Shown here: piece by piece, positions 1 to 7,019 of the stretch
Layout of the letters: every line of letters starts with the position of its first letter
How positions within the stretch are numbered: the first letter of the stretch is position 1
Source of the DNA: CAZVIK01 sp964627045
Lineage (GTDB): Bacteria; Acidobacteriota; Terriglobia; Bryobacterales; Bryobacteraceae
NCBI GenBank assembly: GCA_964627045.1
Contig: CAZVIK010000128.1
Location: 1-11,423 of the forward strand
Length of the DNA: 11,423 bases
Direction of reading: 5' to 3'
The notes under the pieces: model-generated
Databases searched by the model: none
Told to the model about the DNA's origin: nothing
Seen by the model: the letters and a program-made list of their open reading frames with translations, nothing else
Position numbers and translations under genes: made by a program

Positions 1-1
1 G

Positions 2-211
2 GAGGATTTCGTGATGGTGGGCTCGGTTGTGCGGAGTCCGGAGACGCTGGATCCGCGTTTGAGGCCGACCACCGAAGGCTCCGGCCGTCCGCTCATACGC
101 TACCTCGGTATCGACGCCTTCCGGCCACTGGCCCGGCGGGCAGGCTGGTATGTCGATCGGACCATCGACAGCGTCGCCCACCACGCCGTCAGCCTGAAGA
201 AGGCCCATTGA
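2..211 (+). CDS. Unrecognised protein, C-terminal part or short ORF
   Basis: The reading frame is open from the left edge to a TGA at 209-211 and gives about 69 residues. I do not recognise the family. The visible part is basic, with a motif around RYLGIDAFRPLARRAGWYVD and a C-terminus ending VSLKKAH; there is no signal peptide or membrane helix. Two readings are possible. It may be the C-terminal end of a longer gene that begins outside the window. Alternatively it may be a short complete gene, because GGAGG at 1-5 sits 5 nt before a GTG at 11 and 8 nt before an ATG at 14. The partial-gene reading seems more likely, since the segment starts abruptly and looks like the end of a folded domain. 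It converges with tesA on the other strand. Confidence 0.5.
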   Translation, partial: EDFVMVGSVVRSPETLDPRLRPTTEGSGRPLIRYLGIDAFRPLARRAGWYVDRTIDSVAHHAVSLKKAH

Positions 212-219
212 CGCACGAG

Positions 220-296
220 AACCCAGCGGCTTCGCCGCCTGAAGCCCCTATCACGGCGCCTGATCGNNNNNNNNNNAAACCAGCGGCTTTTCCGCC
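220..296. repeat. Imperfect direct repeat flanking the first assembly gap
   Basis: Positions 220-239 and 277-296 are 20-bp direct copies that match at 17 of 20 positions, one on each side of the N run. Each copy can also form a small hairpin: GCGGC-TTC-GCCGC at 226-238 and GCGG-(5 nt)-CCGC at 283-295. No T-run follows either hairpin, so neither is a convincing intrinsic terminator, although the first lies just after the stop of the upstream plus-strand gene. The repeat may explain why assembly broke here. Confidence 0.5.
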
Positions 297-985
297 ATTA
301 TCCCCCATACAGGGGGCGGTTCGAGCAATTGCTTCAGCTTCTTCAATACCGTCTGCGCCACGATTCGATTGCCCTCGGCGGTCGGGTGCAAGCCGTCGTC
401 CTGCATGTATCGGGTCGTTCCGGCCACGCCTTCCAGGAGAAACGGAATCAGTGCGGCTCCGTGCTTGGACGCCAGCCGCGGGAACATCCTTTCGAACTCG
501 CGAATGTACTGGGGCCCGTAGTTGGGCGGTAGCGTCATCCCCGCCAACACGATCTTCGACCCAGCCGCGGTCAGGATCGCCATAATCCGGTCCAGGTTCG
601 CCTCGCTCGACGCCACGGGGAGGCCGCGCAACCCGTCGTTGGCACCCAGCTCCAGGATCACAATCGCCGGCTTGAGCGCCACGATATCCTCAATCCGCGC
701 CAATCCCCCGGATGTCGTCCCCCCACTGACGCCGGCGTTGACCACCTCGTAGGAGTAACCGAGCCGGTCGAGTTCGGCTTGCAGATAGTCGGGGAAGCTG
801 TGACCGTCACCCGCGCCAAGTCCCGCCGAAAGACTGTCGCCGAACGCCACGATGACCGGGCGGGCGCCGCTTCTGGCGGGCGGTGACACAGCAGCTTCTT
901 CCCGAGGCGCCGGCTGCGGCGTGGGCCGCCCGCAGCCCGGCAACCAGAGGCACGCCGTTGCGACCAGGGCCGGGAGGAATCGCAT
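251..985 (-). CDS. tesA: TesA-like GDSL arylesterase / acyl-CoA thioesterase, predicted lipoprotein
   Basis: This is a predicted SGNH-fold hydrolase that would cleave acyl-thioesters or small esters in the envelope. The N-terminus has a hydrophobic stretch ending in a lipobox-like LPGC with Cys18, so lipid anchoring is likely. The family blocks are all present: FGDSL at residues 48-52 with nucleophile Ser51, NAGVSGGTT around 83-91 (oxyanion Gly), GAND at 114-117 with Asn116, and DGLHP with Asp197 and His200. The last certain residues before the N gap are a Pro-rich tail after residue 220, where TesA proteins normally end. The four residues and the TGA beyond the gap are therefore uncertain. 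The ATG at 985 has no clear Shine-Dalgarno sequence. It is divergent from the ybbA-ybbP exporter genes, the same grouping as in Escherichia coli. Confidence 0.9.
   Translation of the reverse strand: MRFLPALVATACLWLPGCGRPTPQPAPREEAAVSPPARSGARPVIVAFGDSLSAGLGAGDGHSFPDYLQAELDRLGYSYEVVNAGVSGGTTSGGLARIEDIVALKPAIVILELGANDGLRGLPVASSEANLDRIMAILTAAGSKIVLAGMTLPPNYGPQYIREFERMFPRLASKHGAALIPFLLEGVAGTTRYMQDDGLHPTAEGNRIVAQTVLKKLKQLLEPPPVWGIMAEKPLVXXXXDQAP
267..276. other. Assembly gap (10 N)
   Basis: This run of ten undetermined bases falls inside the apparent 3' end of tesA. A round number of Ns usually means unknown length, so the apparent continuity of the tesA frame through it cannot be trusted. Confidence 0.95.
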
Positions 986-994
986 TTCAATGCC

Positions 995-1024
995 AGAATA
1001 GTGGAGAAAGGGGGGGCATGTCGA
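995..1024 (-). promoter_or_regulatory. Possible tesA promoter overlapping the ybbA start
   Basis: On the minus strand TCGACA (1019-1024, one mismatch to TTGACA) is followed after 18 bp by TATTCT (995-1000, two mismatches to TATAAT). Transcription would begin at or within a few bases of the tesA ATG, giving a leaderless or near-leaderless message. This fits the absence of a Shine-Dalgarno sequence. The -35 box lies across the ybbA start codon, so the two divergent genes would share this short region. Only a motif match supports it. Confidence 0.3.
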
Positions 1025-1713
1025 ACACGGGGGCGATGATTCAGGCCGAGGGACTCACCAAAACCATCGACACCGGCGCGCAACGGGTGGAGATCCTGCG
1101 GGGCGTTGACCTGGCGGTGCCTGCCGGTCAGATTGTCGCGATCATGGGCCCGTCCGGGAGCGGAAAAACCACGTTGCTCGGGTTGTTGGCCGGGCTGGAT
1201 ACCCCGACATCCGGCCGCGTGGTCCTGGACGGCACCGACATCACGGGCCTGGCCGAAGACGCGCTGGCCGTGGTACGCGGCCGCAAGATCGGCTTCGTGT
1301 TCCAGTCCTACCAACTCATCCCGTCGCTCACGGCCGAGGAGAACGTCCTGCTGCCCATGGAACTGGCCGGGCAGGAGGGGGTGGGGCGCGCCCGCGAGTT
1401 GCTGGAGCGCGTCGGCCTTTCCCATCGCCGCGACCACTACCCGGTCCAGCTCTCCGGCGGCGAGCAGCAGCGGGTCGCGCTGGCCCGCGCCTTCTCCCTC
1501 CGTCCGCCGATCCTGATGGCCGATGAGCCCACCGGTAACCTCGACTCGGTCAACGGCCGCCATGTCCTGGAATTGATGCTGGAATTGAACCGGCAGGAAG
1601 GGACGACGCTGGTGCTGGTCACCCACGAACCGGACCTGGCGGATTGCGCGGACCGCCGGATCGTTCTGCGAGATGGACGCATCGCCCAGGACGAGGAGAA
1701 GTCCGGTGCCTGA
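1018..1713 (+). CDS. ybbA: ABC transporter ATPase, LolD/YbbA family
   Basis: This is the 231-residue ATP-binding subunit of a MacB/FtsX-type ABC system, acting on the cytoplasmic face with the permease encoded next. All the nucleotide-binding motifs are intact: Walker A GPSGSGKTT (44-52, Lys50), Q-loop Gln96, signature LSGGEQQR (145-152), Walker B LMADEP (Asp169-Glu170) and H-loop His203. The length and sequence are typical of the LolD/YbbA branch. The ATG at 1018 is chosen because GGAGAAAGG lies just upstream and the known domain begins soon after; the open frame extends further upstream only across tesA on the other strand. The stop overlaps the permease start by 8 nt, which indicates translational coupling. 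The substrate is not known. The tesA-ybbA-ybbP context favours YbbA over LolD itself. Confidence 0.93.
   Translation: MSNTGAMIQAEGLTKTIDTGAQRVEILRGVDLAVPAGQIVAIMGPSGSGKTTLLGLLAGLDTPTSGRVVLDGTDITGLAEDALAVVRGRKIGFVFQSYQLIPSLTAEENVLLPMELAGQEGVGRARELLERVGLSHRRDHYPVQLSGGEQQRVALARAFSLRPPILMADEPTGNLDSVNGRHVLELMLELNRQEGTTLVLVTHEPDLADCADRRIVLRDGRIAQDEEKSGA
1694..1698 (+). promoter_or_regulatory. Shine-Dalgarno for the permease (decides a GTG start)
   Basis: AGGAG at 1694-1698 is followed after 7 nt by GTG at 1706, which overlaps the ATPase stop. This site favours GTG 1706 over the upstream in-frame ATG at 1673, which lies well inside the ATPase gene. Confidence 0.7.
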
Positions 1714-4309
1714 CGGTTTCCCGCTGGGTACCGCGTGGAGGATCGCCTGGCGCGAAAGCCGTTCCTCCCCGGCGAAGTTCCTGTTCGTGGTGCTGGCCGT
1801 AGCCGTCGGGGTGGGGGCGCTGACGGGCGTCCGCAGCTTTAGCCGCGAATTCCGGCGTTCCCTTGCAGGGCAGGCGCGAACCCTCATGGGCGCCGACCTC
1901 TCCGTGCGAACCTACCAGCCGGTCCAGGAGTCACAAGTGGCAGCGCTGGACGCGCTCGCCAAGAGCGGCGTACGGAGCACCCGAATCAGCGAGACCGTAT
2001 CGATGGTCTCAACCTCCTCCACCGCCACCCCTGTGCTGGTGTCCATCAAGGCGGTGGACCCTTCTCTGTACCCGTTCTACGGCGTCGTGCGTCTGGAGCC
2101 GGCCGGCCGGCTTACCGAGACGCTGACCGACGGGACGATCGTTGTATCCGAGGACCTGATTCTTCGTCTGGGGGTTGGCGTGGGGGGAGTTGTCAGACTC
2201 GGCGAGGCTGAGTTCCGTGTGGCGGGCGTGGTCGTCGAAGAACCGGACCGGATGACGGGGAGTTTCAACGTCGGTCCAAGGCTCATGATGACGCGCGGTG
2301 GGCTGGAACGCACCGGTCTGATCACAGTAGGCAGCCGCACGTCGGAGCGGTTTCTGCTGCGATTGCCGCCGGGAGGCGCCTCGGTCGCCGAAGTTCGCGC
2401 GGCGGTGTCCAGGGCGTTTCCGCGCGCGCGCATCGCCGATTTCCGCGAAAGCCACCCGCTGATTACGCGCGGGCTGGACCACGCGACCGTCTTTTTGAGC
2501 CTTGTGAGCCTGATGGCGGTGATCGTCGGCGCCGTGGGAGTCGCCACGGCCATGCGCTCGCATCTGGATCAGAAGATGGATTCGATCGCCACCATCAAGT
2601 CCATCGGGGGCAGAAGCGGGCAAGTCCTTCGGATCTACCTCTTGCAGACGGCGATGCTGGGGGTGGCCGGGAGCGCCCTGGGGATTCTCGGCGGACTCCT
2701 GGTTCAGCGGGCGTTCCCGTTGCTCTTAGCGCGCTACTTCCCGATCCAGCCCGCCTGGCGAATGGACCCGTTGCCGGCCGTTCAAGGAGTGCTGGTGGGT
2801 GTCGTTGTGACGTTGTTGTTCACCCTCCCCCCGCTGTTGCGCATCCGCACCATTCGTCCGGCCGTCATCCTGCGCCGCGACATGCCGGAGGCGCAGTTGC
2901 CTTGGCGCGCGCGGCTGCGCGCTTCCGGCGCCGCGTTTGGCGCCAGTGTGTTGCTGCTGGCGGGCACCGGCCTGGTGGCCGCCTGGTTGAGCGAGAGTTG
3001 GCGCACCGCCGGGTTCTTCGTCGGAGGCGCCGCCGCTTGCCTTGCGGTGATGTCGGGCGCGGCTTGGGGGCTGCTTGCGGCGCTTCGTTGGCTGGTGGCT
3101 CGCGCGGGCCGGCGAATGCCATCGCTGGTGCGTTACGGCATCGCCAACCTGTACCGTCCGGGGAGCCACTCGGGCGCCGTGCTGGTGGCGCTTGGCACCG
3201 GGGTGATGTTCACGCTTACGGTGTACTTGGTACAAGGGTCGCTCATCGAGCGGTTTCTGGCTACCGCACCACCGGACATGCCGAATGTCTTCCTCATCAA
3301 CATCACGGAAGACGAACGCGCGGGGTTGGCTGACTTCATTCTGCGACAGCCGGGCGTGCGGCATCCGCCGGTGATGATCGCGGCGGCCGAAGCCCGGCTG
3401 ACCGCCATCAACGGCGTGGCCCTGGCGCGCCCGCCGCGAAGGGAGGCCGGAGAGCGTGGCGGGGAACGCCGCGGCAACGGTCCTGACCGCGGCCCCGGCA
3501 TGGGCGGGTCGCGAACGGTGTCCTGGTCCCGCGAAATCCCGCCGAACACCCGTGTTGTGGAGGGATACTGGTGGACAAATTCCGATCCGCTCGCGCCGCA
3601 AGTGTCGGTAGCCGAGGAGACGGCCAGAAGGCTGGACGTGGAACCGGGCGACGTGCTGGAGTTCAGCCTGGCCGGACGAGCCCTGACGGCCCGGATCGCG
3701 TGCCTCCACAGGACCGAGGCGATTCGCCCGGGCGCCAGCATCGAGTACGTTTTCAGCCCCGGCGTGTTGGACAAGCTGCCGCTGACCTACTACGGAGGCG
3801 TGCGCGTGGAGCCCGCAGCGGTGGGATCGCTCCAAAGGGAGATCTACGCCCGCAACCCGACTGTCACGGTGGTCAACGTCGCCGACGTGCTGGCGATCGT
3901 CCAGGAGGTCGTGGATCAGGTGGCGCTGGTGATCCGTTTCGTGTCGGCGTTTGCGATCCTGGCCGGGGCTGTGATCCTTGCCTCCAGCATCGCCGGCACG
4001 CGCTTCCGGAGGATTCGCGAAGTGGCGGTGCTCAAGACCCTGGGTGCGACACGCGCGCGGGTGGCCGCGGTCTTCTCGCTGGAGTTTTTGATCCTGGGGT
4101 CGGTCGCCGGCCTGATGGGGAGCCTGTTGGCGTCCGCCTTCACGGCGGTGGCCCTGGGGCGCTTGTTTGAAGAATTGCACTACACCTGGGACGCCTGGCC
4201 CAGCCTGGCCGCCATCGGTTTGACCGCCACGGTGGCGGTGGCCGCCGGATGGCTCGCCAGCGCACGCATCCTTGGCCGAAAGCCGTTGGAGGTCCTCAGA
4301 AGTGAATGA
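1706..4309 (+). CDS. ybbP: YbbP-like ABC transporter permease (FtsX/MacB type)
   Basis: This 867-residue inner-membrane permease should partner with the preceding ATPase. Hydrophobic segments fit the ten-helix plan of the YbbP/LolC-related family. They lie at roughly 25-43, then 258-282, 307-338 and 358-380 (first FtsX unit), a pair near 405-430 and 434-461, one at 489-512, and 739-767, 785-818 and 828-856 (second FtsX unit). The two large soluble stretches, about 44-257 and 513-738, correspond to MacB-like periplasmic domains. The length is somewhat above the E. coli homologue's 804 residues. Part of the excess is an Arg/Gly/Pro-rich insert at about 573-605 in the second periplasmic domain. 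The family is thought to move or extract lipids or lipoproteins rather than pump small solutes, but the substrate here is unknown. Confidence 0.92.
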   Translation: MPDGFPLGTAWRIAWRESRSSPAKFLFVVLAVAVGVGALTGVRSFSREFRRSLAGQARTLMGADLSVRTYQPVQESQVAALDALAKSGVRSTRISETVSMVSTSSTATPVLVSIKAVDPSLYPFYGVVRLEPAGRLTETLTDGTIVVSEDLILRLGVGVGGVVRLGEAEFRVAGVVVEEPDRMTGSFNVGPRLMMTRGGLERTGLITVGSRTSERFLLRLPPGGASVAEVRAAVSRAFPRARIADFRESHPLITRGLDHATVFLSLVSLMAVIVGAVGVATAMRSHLDQKMDSIATIKSIGGRSGQVLRIYLLQTAMLGVAGSALGILGGLLVQRAFPLLLARYFPIQPAWRMDPLPAVQGVLVGVVVTLLFTLPPLLRIRTIRPAVILRRDMPEAQLPWRARLRASGAAFGASVLLLAGTGLVAAWLSESWRTAGFFVGGAAACLAVMSGAAWGLLAALRWLVARAGRRMPSLVRYGIANLYRPGSHSGAVLVALGTGVMFTLTVYLVQGSLIERFLATAPPDMPNVFLINITEDERAGLADFILRQPGVRHPPVMIAAAEARLTAINGVALARPPRREAGERGGERRGNGPDRGPGMGGSRTVSWSREIPPNTRVVEGYWWTNSDPLAPQVSVAEETARRLDVEPGDVLEFSLAGRALTARIACLHRTEAIRPGASIEYVFSPGVLDKLPLTYYGGVRVEPAAVGSLQREIYARNPTVTVVNVADVLAIVQEVVDQVALVIRFVSAFAILAGAVILASSIAGTRFRRIREVAVLKTLGATRARVAAVFSLEFLILGSVAGLMGSLLASAFTAVALGRLFEELHYTWDAWPSLAAIGLTATVAVAAGWLASARILGRKPLEVLRSE

Positions 4310-4574
4310 AGCGGCCGACCGGGATCTACCCTCACCGAAGCCGGCTACCGCCACCGCAGCCGGAGCGGCTCGAGGCACTGCCGCCGGCCGCGAAGGTGAA
4401 CCACCGCCTCTCGGCGGCAGCGAAGTCGCCGTGAGGGCAACCGGCGTTGCTGTCGGCCTGGATCAGAGACTGCAACGTATCGAGGATCTTCCCGCAGTTT
4501 ATTCGGCGATGCTTGTAGAAGGGCATGGCGTTGGTCTACGAGAGAGATGCCGTGTCCTGCCGAACGGTGCCGGC
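4310..4574. other. Convergent intergenic region between ybbP and ribA
   Basis: These 265 bp separate two converging genes. A short hairpin, CCGCC-TCTC-GGCGG, lies near 4403-4416 but has no T-run on either strand, so no intrinsic terminator is evident. A minus-strand frame at 4332-4526 could encode 64 residues starting MPFYKHRRINCGKIL and containing two Cys near the middle. It sits downstream of ribA in the same direction, but lacks a ribosome binding site, is Gly/Ser/Arg-rich at its end and resembles nothing I know. I treat it as probably non-coding. Confidence 0.4.
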
Positions 4575-5195
4575 CTAGAGCCCCTCGAGCAGGTGCCCCA
4601 TCTTTTCCTTCTTGGTGCGAAGGTAGGCCTCCCGGGAATCCAAGGGCGGAGCCTGGCAGGCAACCCGCTCGACCACCTCGATGCCCACTCGCTCTAAGGC
4701 CTGAATTTTCTTGGGGTTGTTGGAGAGAAGCCGCACCTTTTTCGCGTTGAAGTAGAGTAGGATCTCGGCCGGCAGGCGGTAGTTACGAAGGTCGGCCTCG
4801 AAGCCCAATTGCTCGTTGGCTTCCACGGTATCCGCGCCCTCGTCCTGTAATTCGTAGGCGCGGAGCTTGTTGAGCAGGCCGATCCCGCGCCCCTCTTTGT
4901 GCTCGTAGACCACCAGCCCCCGTCCCTCTTCCGCGATCCTTTTAAGCGATAGCTCAAGCTGTGCCCGGCAATCGCAGCGCAAGCTATGGAAAACGTCGCC
5001 AGTAAGACACTGGGAGTGAATCCGCACGAGCAAGGGGCGGTCCGGTTCGGCCGAGCCCATCTTGAGGACCACGGCCTCTTCCCGGCGTCCCGAATACACG
5101 CCTTCGAAACCGAAGATGCGGAACTGGCCGAAGCGGGAGGGGAAGGCGGCCTCGGCCACCTTGCGCAGTCGGAGAGTCTGTGACGGCTGGTCCAT
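4575..5195 (-). CDS. ribA: GTP cyclohydrolase II
   Basis: This cytoplasmic enzyme opens and hydrolyses GTP to 2,5-diamino-6-ribosylamino-4(3H)-pyrimidinone 5'-phosphate, formate and pyrophosphate, the first committed step of riboflavin synthesis. At 206 residues it is a stand-alone RibA, not a RibBA fusion. The zinc cysteines are present with family spacing: Cys63, Cys74 and Cys76 in SQCLTGD...LRCDC. The segment EGRGIGLLNKLRAYELQD, the TVEANEQLGF motif, SNNPKK and the C-terminal KKEKMGHLL all match the family closely. The ATG at 5195 is the first possible start, because an in-frame TGA lies 18 nt upstream. It has no strong Shine-Dalgarno sequence. There are no other riboflavin genes nearby and no room for an FMN riboswitch in the 65-bp upstream spacer. 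Confidence 0.96.
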   Translation of the reverse strand: MDQPSQTLRLRKVAEAAFPSRFGQFRIFGFEGVYSGRREEAVVLKMGSAEPDRPLLVRIHSQCLTGDVFHSLRCDCRAQLELSLKRIAEEGRGLVVYEHKEGRGIGLLNKLRAYELQDEGADTVEANEQLGFEADLRNYRLPAEILLYFNAKKVRLLSNNPKKIQALERVGIEVVERVACQAPPLDSREAYLRTKKEKMGHLLEGL

Positions 5196-5238
5196 GCGGA
5201 TCGGAGAGATTCAGCGCGAAAACACCCGCTACCCTAAG

Positions 5239-5267
5239 ATTATAGAATGAACGGCGCGGCATGACGG
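5239..5267 (-). promoter_or_regulatory. Probable ribA promoter -10 box
   Basis: On the minus strand a perfect TATAAT occupies 5239-5244, placing the start of transcription near 5232 and giving a leader of about 36 nt before ribA. The hexamer 17 bp upstream (5262-5267) reads CCGTCA, a poor -35 match. The same few bases read on the plus strand give TAGAAT (5243-5248), a possible -10 for the divergent histidine kinase, so the two promoters may overlap in this 65-bp spacer. Confidence 0.4.
5247..5264 (+). other. Five-codon leader ORF overlapping the kinase start
   Basis: ATG at 5247 opens a five-codon frame (MNGAA) whose TGA overlaps the kinase ATG at 5261 as ATGA. No ribosome binding site precedes either ATG. 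It could couple translation into the kinase on a near-leaderless transcript, or be chance. Confidence 0.2.
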
Positions 5268-6559
5268 AACAGCACCTGATTCGGTTGCTAGTGAAGCTCG
5301 GGGTGGTGGCGGCCCTGGCGAGCTTCATGGTTCGTTCGGGCGCCTTTAAACGCATGCTGATGCGCGAGGAGCGCACCCTGAACCAGCGGCTCGTCCTGGC
5401 GCTAAGCTTCGCCGGGATTTTCGGAACCGGGGTCGCGGTAAGGCTTCTGACGACCTCCTACCAGGCCGTGGACCTGGGGCTGGAAGCTGGGTTGCTCGCC
5501 GGGCTGATCGCCGGCTACGTGACGGGCCTGGTCTCGGGCGTACTCATTTCCATCCCGGCGATGATCGCCGGCGAGTACCTGACCATGCCTTTGCTGGCGG
5601 CCGCCGGGGTACTGGGGGGGCTGCTCCGGGACTGTGCGCCCGCCACCGAGGAGATCTACCGCTTCTCCCCGTTGCTCGACCACAGTTTCTTCCGCCGGGG
5701 GCACGACCACCGGCGGACGGCTTTCCATTTGTTTTTGTTCCTCTCGATCATCCTGGTGGAATTCTTGAGAGAGACCCTGGGATACCTGTTTCCCGGTTCG
5801 GTCTACTACCTGCATCCACAGTGGTCCGCGCCACATCCCCTGTGGATCGTCCTGGTTTATGTGACGACGCTGTTCGTGGTCACCGTGCCGCTCAAGATCT
5901 GGAGCAGCGCCCGCAATGAGGCCAAGCTGGTGGAGCAGGAACAGCTTCTTATGAAGGCGCGCCTGGCGGCGCTGTCGAGCCAAATCAATCCGCACTTCCT
6001 GTTCAATACACTCAATTCGGTGTCTTCGCTGATCCGCATCAATCCGGACCAGGCGCGCACGGTGGTCTACAAGCTATCCAATATTCTGCGGAGCCTGTTG
6101 CGGAAACAAGAAGGCTTCACCCCGCTACGCGAAGAGATCGCGTTCATCGGCGACTATCTGGACATCGAGATGGTCCGCTTCGGCGACAAACTGCGTTTCG
6201 AAAGCGACATAAGTCCGGAAACGCTCGACAAGATGGTTCCGAGCATGCTCTTGCAGCCGCTGGTGGAGAACTCCATCCGCCACGGATTGGCCGGGAAGCT
6301 GGACGGAGGCGTCATCCGCATCCGCAGCCGGTCCGACGGCAACCGGATCCGGCTCGCGGTGGAGGACGACGGGGTGGGGATCCCCGAAGCCCGCCTGGCC
6401 ACACTCTTGGAGCAGGGCATCGGCGTCAGTAACGTGAACGAGCGCCTCAAGGTGCTTTTCGGGGGCGACTATCGCCTCCATGTCGACAGCCGCCCGGAAG
6501 GCGGGACTCGAATCGAGATCGAGATTCCCGAACTGGCGTCCGGCGCGGCCGCTGTTTGA
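5261..6559 (+). CDS. LytS/YehU-family membrane sensor histidine kinase
   Basis: This 432-residue inner-membrane sensor kinase has about six hydrophobic segments in residues 8-210 (near 8-24, 44-63, 70-92, 95-122, 155-175 and 190-210), similar to the 5TMR-LYT type of sensor. A short linker follows, then a His_kinase domain (PF06580 type). The phospho-acceptor is His245 in QINPHFLFNTLNS. The ATPase domain shows the N-box LVENSIRHGL with Asn337, the G1 box DDGVG (369-373) and the G2 box GIGVSNVNERL. All catalytic motifs are intact. The first possible start is the ATG at 5261, since a TAG precedes it in frame at 5243. Kinases of this class normally pair with a LytTR response regulator, but none is adjacent here. 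Its ligand is unknown, and the partner must be encoded elsewhere. Confidence 0.93.
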   Translation: MTEQHLIRLLVKLGVVAALASFMVRSGAFKRMLMREERTLNQRLVLALSFAGIFGTGVAVRLLTTSYQAVDLGLEAGLLAGLIAGYVTGLVSGVLISIPAMIAGEYLTMPLLAAAGVLGGLLRDCAPATEEIYRFSPLLDHSFFRRGHDHRRTAFHLFLFLSIILVEFLRETLGYLFPGSVYYLHPQWSAPHPLWIVLVYVTTLFVVTVPLKIWSSARNEAKLVEQEQLLMKARLAALSSQINPHFLFNTLNSVSSLIRINPDQARTVVYKLSNILRSLLRKQEGFTPLREEIAFIGDYLDIEMVRFGDKLRFESDISPETLDKMVPSMLLQPLVENSIRHGLAGKLDGGVIRIRSRSDGNRIRLAVEDDGVGIPEARLATLLEQGIGVSNVNERLKVLFGGDYRLHVDSRPEGGTRIEIEIPELASGAAAV

Positions 6560-6570
6560 GGCACCGCTGG

Positions 6571-6596
6571 CTCCCCGCGAACTTGGGGAGGGTTTT
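6571..6596 (+). terminator. Possible intrinsic terminator after the LytS-type kinase
   Basis: CTCCCC (6571-6576) and GGGGAG (6585-6590) form a perfect 6-bp stem around an 8-nt loop. GG and TTTT (6593-6596) follow. It begins 11 nt after the kinase stop. The T-run is short, so termination may be partial, leaving the diguanylate cyclase either separate or reached by read-through. Confidence 0.5.
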
Positions 6597-6653
6597 CGGC
6601 TAAAGCCCCACCCGTCCCTGCCGATTACTCACACTGAGAGCCGTGCAAAGCCG

Positions 6654-6956
6654 ATGATCTCCCTGAAAAAGTCCCTGCGCGAGCACGAAGAACTGCGTGA
6701 ACGTCTCGAAGCGGCCCTGAGTTGTTACACCGGCGCGATCGGCAGCATCGAGCAACACGCCGTTGAGGTGAACGAGGCCGATGCCGCCGAACTGCGGAAA
6801 TCGCTCCGTCAAATCCGCAAACGGGCCGACAACGGCCTGGACCGGGAGGCGCTGGAGCAAACCGGCATCGAGATGGAAAACGAACTCCGCCGCTATTCGC
6901 AGCGATGCGCGGTGGTGCTGCGGATGCGAAAAAAGAATATCCCAAAAAACGTTTAA
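6654..6956 (+). CDS. Diguanylate cyclase, N-terminal part (broken by assembly gap)
   Basis: This is the first part of what I infer to be one GGDEF gene. From ATG 6654, 94 residues to 6935 are convincing: a soluble, charged, helical region (MISLKKSLREHEELRERLEA onward) with no membrane segment or recognisable sensor domain. After 6935 the sequence turns A/C-rich, and the frame reaches a TAA at 6954-6956 that I regard as false. Joining the AAG codon at 6933-6935 directly to the AAG at 7020 gives an unbroken frame into the second part. The start has only a weak GAGAG upstream; an upstream in-frame extension to 6480 exists but overlaps the kinase gene. Confidence 0.75.
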   Translation: MISLKKSLREHEELRERLEAALSCYTGAIGSIEQHAVEVNEADAAELRKSLRQIRKRADNGLDREALEQTGIEMENELRRYSQRCAVVLRMRKKNIPKNV

Positions 6957-7019
6957 AACAGGCCCCCGCCCCCACACAATTAACCTAACCCAAAACCCCA
7001 AAACCCANNNNNNNNNNAG
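6936..7019. other. Low-complexity flank plus 10-N gap, likely assembly artefact
   Basis: Positions 6936-7007 are A/C-rich and repetitive, unlike the coding sequence on either side, and include CCCAAAACCCC-like runs. The Ns occupy 7008-7017. Bases AGA at the left edge (6934-6936) and AGA at the right edge (7018-7020) could be the same three bases seen twice. Removing the stretch restores an open frame, which suggests that erroneous read-end sequence was built into a contig end. Confidence 0.65.

Noticed and set aside
208..585. Plus-strand frame starting TTG at the stop of the first gene
   Set aside because: It crosses the N gap and runs opposite the catalytic part of tesA; composition is Ser/Pro/Arg-rich without a domain.
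658..1887. Long minus-strand open frame (409 codons) opposite the ABC ATPase
   Set aside because: It lies opposite a complete ATPase gene and the tesA start, has Arg/Pro/Gln-rich composition and no recognisable domain. High-GC codon use leaves the opposite strand open.
2726..4378. Minus-strand open frame of 550 codons opposite the permease
   Set aside because: It is His/Arg/Gln/Gly-rich and low in complexity, and the plus-strand frame has clear membrane helices and family architecture. It is a shadow of the coding strand.
6985..7007. C4A4-like runs resembling ciliate telomere repeats
   Set aside because: The runs are irregular, only about two units long, and abut an N gap inside a bacterial gene. 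Erroneous contig-end sequence is far more likely.
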